6,706 nt of DNA from Pseudomonadota bacterium. GTDB lineage: Bacteria > Pseudomonadota > Alphaproteobacteria > Rhizobiales > Hyphomicrobiaceae. Both the position numbers and the translations under genes were made by a program. The stretch is taken from NCBI GenBank assembly GCA_003242645.1, contig QGVC01000200.1, forward strand, positions 1 through 6,706, read 5' to 3'. The notes beneath the pieces are model-generated. The model saw nothing but the letters and a program-made list of their open reading frames with translations. It was not told the origin of the DNA and ran no database searches. Positions 6,151-6,706 of this stretch are shown here, one piece after another; the stretch's first letter is position 1; every line of letters starts with the position of its first letter.

Positions 6151-6179
6151 CATCTGCGGGATTGGCTTTGCTGCGTCAA
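6151..6179 (-). promoter_or_regulatory. Candidate promoter for the glycerate kinase operon
   Basis: On the minus strand TTGACG (6179-6174) matches the -35 consensus at 5 of 6 positions. It is followed after 17 bases by CAGATG (6156-6151), a poor -10 box. Transcription would begin near 6144, about 45 bases before the GTG. Position in the 85-bp divergent gap supports it; the weak -10 keeps confidence low. The -35 box ends only six bases before the first ATG of the divergent gene, so the two leaders must be tightly packed. Confidence 0.3.
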
Positions 6180-6185
6180 GGCTGG

Positions 6186-6706
6186 ATGATGGGAACCATG
6201 CAACAGCGGCGGCCCAATCAGATGAAGATGTCAGAACGCCAGATCGAGGCTCAGAGCACCGCTACGTACACAATTCTACCCGGACGTGCTGACCGCGGTC
6301 TGCTTCTCCTTTGCGATCACGCTGGAAACGCATTCCCTCCGGAGTACGGAACGCTTGGGCTGCCGGACAGTCAGCTCAAGCGCCACATTGCTTACGATAT
6401 CGGAGCTGCCGAGGTGACGCGGCGACTTTCAGAGGCCTTGGACGCGCCCGCCGTCATGACGCGTTACTCTCGGTTGCTGATCGACCCCAACCGCGGGGAG
6501 GACGACCCAACGCTGATCATGCGGCTGTCGGACGGCGCTATCGTTCCGGGCAATCGCGTGATTACACCCGAGGAACGGGAAAAGCGCCTGCGCTTCTACT
6601 ATTGGCCCTATCACAACGCGATCGACGACGTGCTCGACCGCTGCTTGGCGACAGGAACGACGCCTGCGATCCTGTCCATTCACAGCTTTACGGAGAGTTG
6701 GAAGGG
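6186..6706 (+). CDS. N-formylglutamate amidohydrolase family protein, 3' end beyond the window
   Basis: This is the first 173 residues of a protein of the N-formylglutamate amidohydrolase (FGase) family, metal-dependent hydrolases that in histidine breakdown release formate from N-formylglutamate. Seen: LLLLCDHAGNAFP (39-51), corresponding to the CDHASN-type segment of the family, HIAYDIGAAEV (67-77), YSRLLIDPNR (94-103), PGNRVI (121-126) and ILSIHSFT (162-169), whose His is a probable metal ligand. The frame stays open to the window edge. Tandem ATGs at 6186 and 6189 follow AAGG (6178-6181), which suits the second best; in-frame ATGs at 6198, 6222 and 6228 are also possible, and family similarity begins only about residue 28. 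It is divergent from the glycerate kinase across 85 bases. No other histidine-utilisation gene is in view, so the true substrate may differ from N-formylglutamate. Confidence 0.9.
   Translation, partial: MMGTMQQRRPNQMKMSERQIEAQSTATYTILPGRADRGLLLLCDHAGNAFPPEYGTLGLPDSQLKRHIAYDIGAAEVTRRLSEALDAPAVMTRYSRLLIDPNRGEDDPTLIMRLSDGAIVPGNRVITPEEREKRLRFYYWPYHNAIDDVLDRCLATGTTPAILSIHSFTESWK

Noticed and set aside
6429..6683. Minus-strand frame of 84 codons at the right edge
   Set aside because: It is antisense to the FGase-family gene, which carries several family motifs in the plus frame.

Overview
The window looks like ordinary chromosomal DNA of a GC-rich alphaproteobacterium, most likely of the Hyphomicrobiales. 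The signs are a cysteine-free bL36 beginning [10 protein letters not shown], a pyruvate kinase beginning MKRNRRVKIV, and the neighbourhood of pyruvate kinase, a DUF1036 secreted protein and an N-formylglutamate amidohydrolase, which I recall from Rhizobiales genomes. The placement rests on remembered family features, not on a search.

Layout from left to right: (1) 3-827 (+), an unrecognised protein with proline-rich arms around a compact helical core. (2) 828-907, a gap between converging genes holding a perfect 10-bp hairpin. (3) 908-1636 (-), a HAD-superfamily hydrolase of the type II haloacid dehalogenase family. (4) 1637-1847, a divergent regulatory gap with a promoter candidate for the HAD gene, a 15-bp palindrome and a hairpin over the rpmJ ribosome-binding region. 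(5) 1848-1973 (+), rpmJ (ribosomal protein bL36). (6) about 2022-2732 (+), an exported tetratricopeptide-repeat protein. (7) 2733-2807, a convergent gap with a small hairpin. (8) 6100 down to 2808 (-), three genes read in the order type-2 glycerate kinase, DUF1036 protein, pyruvate kinase. The last two overlap by ATGA. (9) 6186-6706 (+), the first part of an N-formylglutamate amidohydrolase family gene, divergent from the glycerate kinase and cut by the window edge.

The minus-strand cluster makes metabolic sense. Glycerate kinase turns glycerate into 2-phosphoglycerate, enolase (encoded elsewhere) gives phosphoenolpyruvate, and pyruvate kinase makes pyruvate and ATP. This would serve growth on glyoxylate, glycerate or tartrate-type substrates, or a serine cycle. 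The DUF1036 protein is secreted and its role is unknown.

I found no mobile element, CRISPR array, tRNA, rRNA, phage or defence gene, and no convincing new biological system. The points most worth checking are the hairpin covering the rpmJ ribosome-binding site, the two mutually exclusive stems at 863-899, and the unrecognised protein at the left edge.
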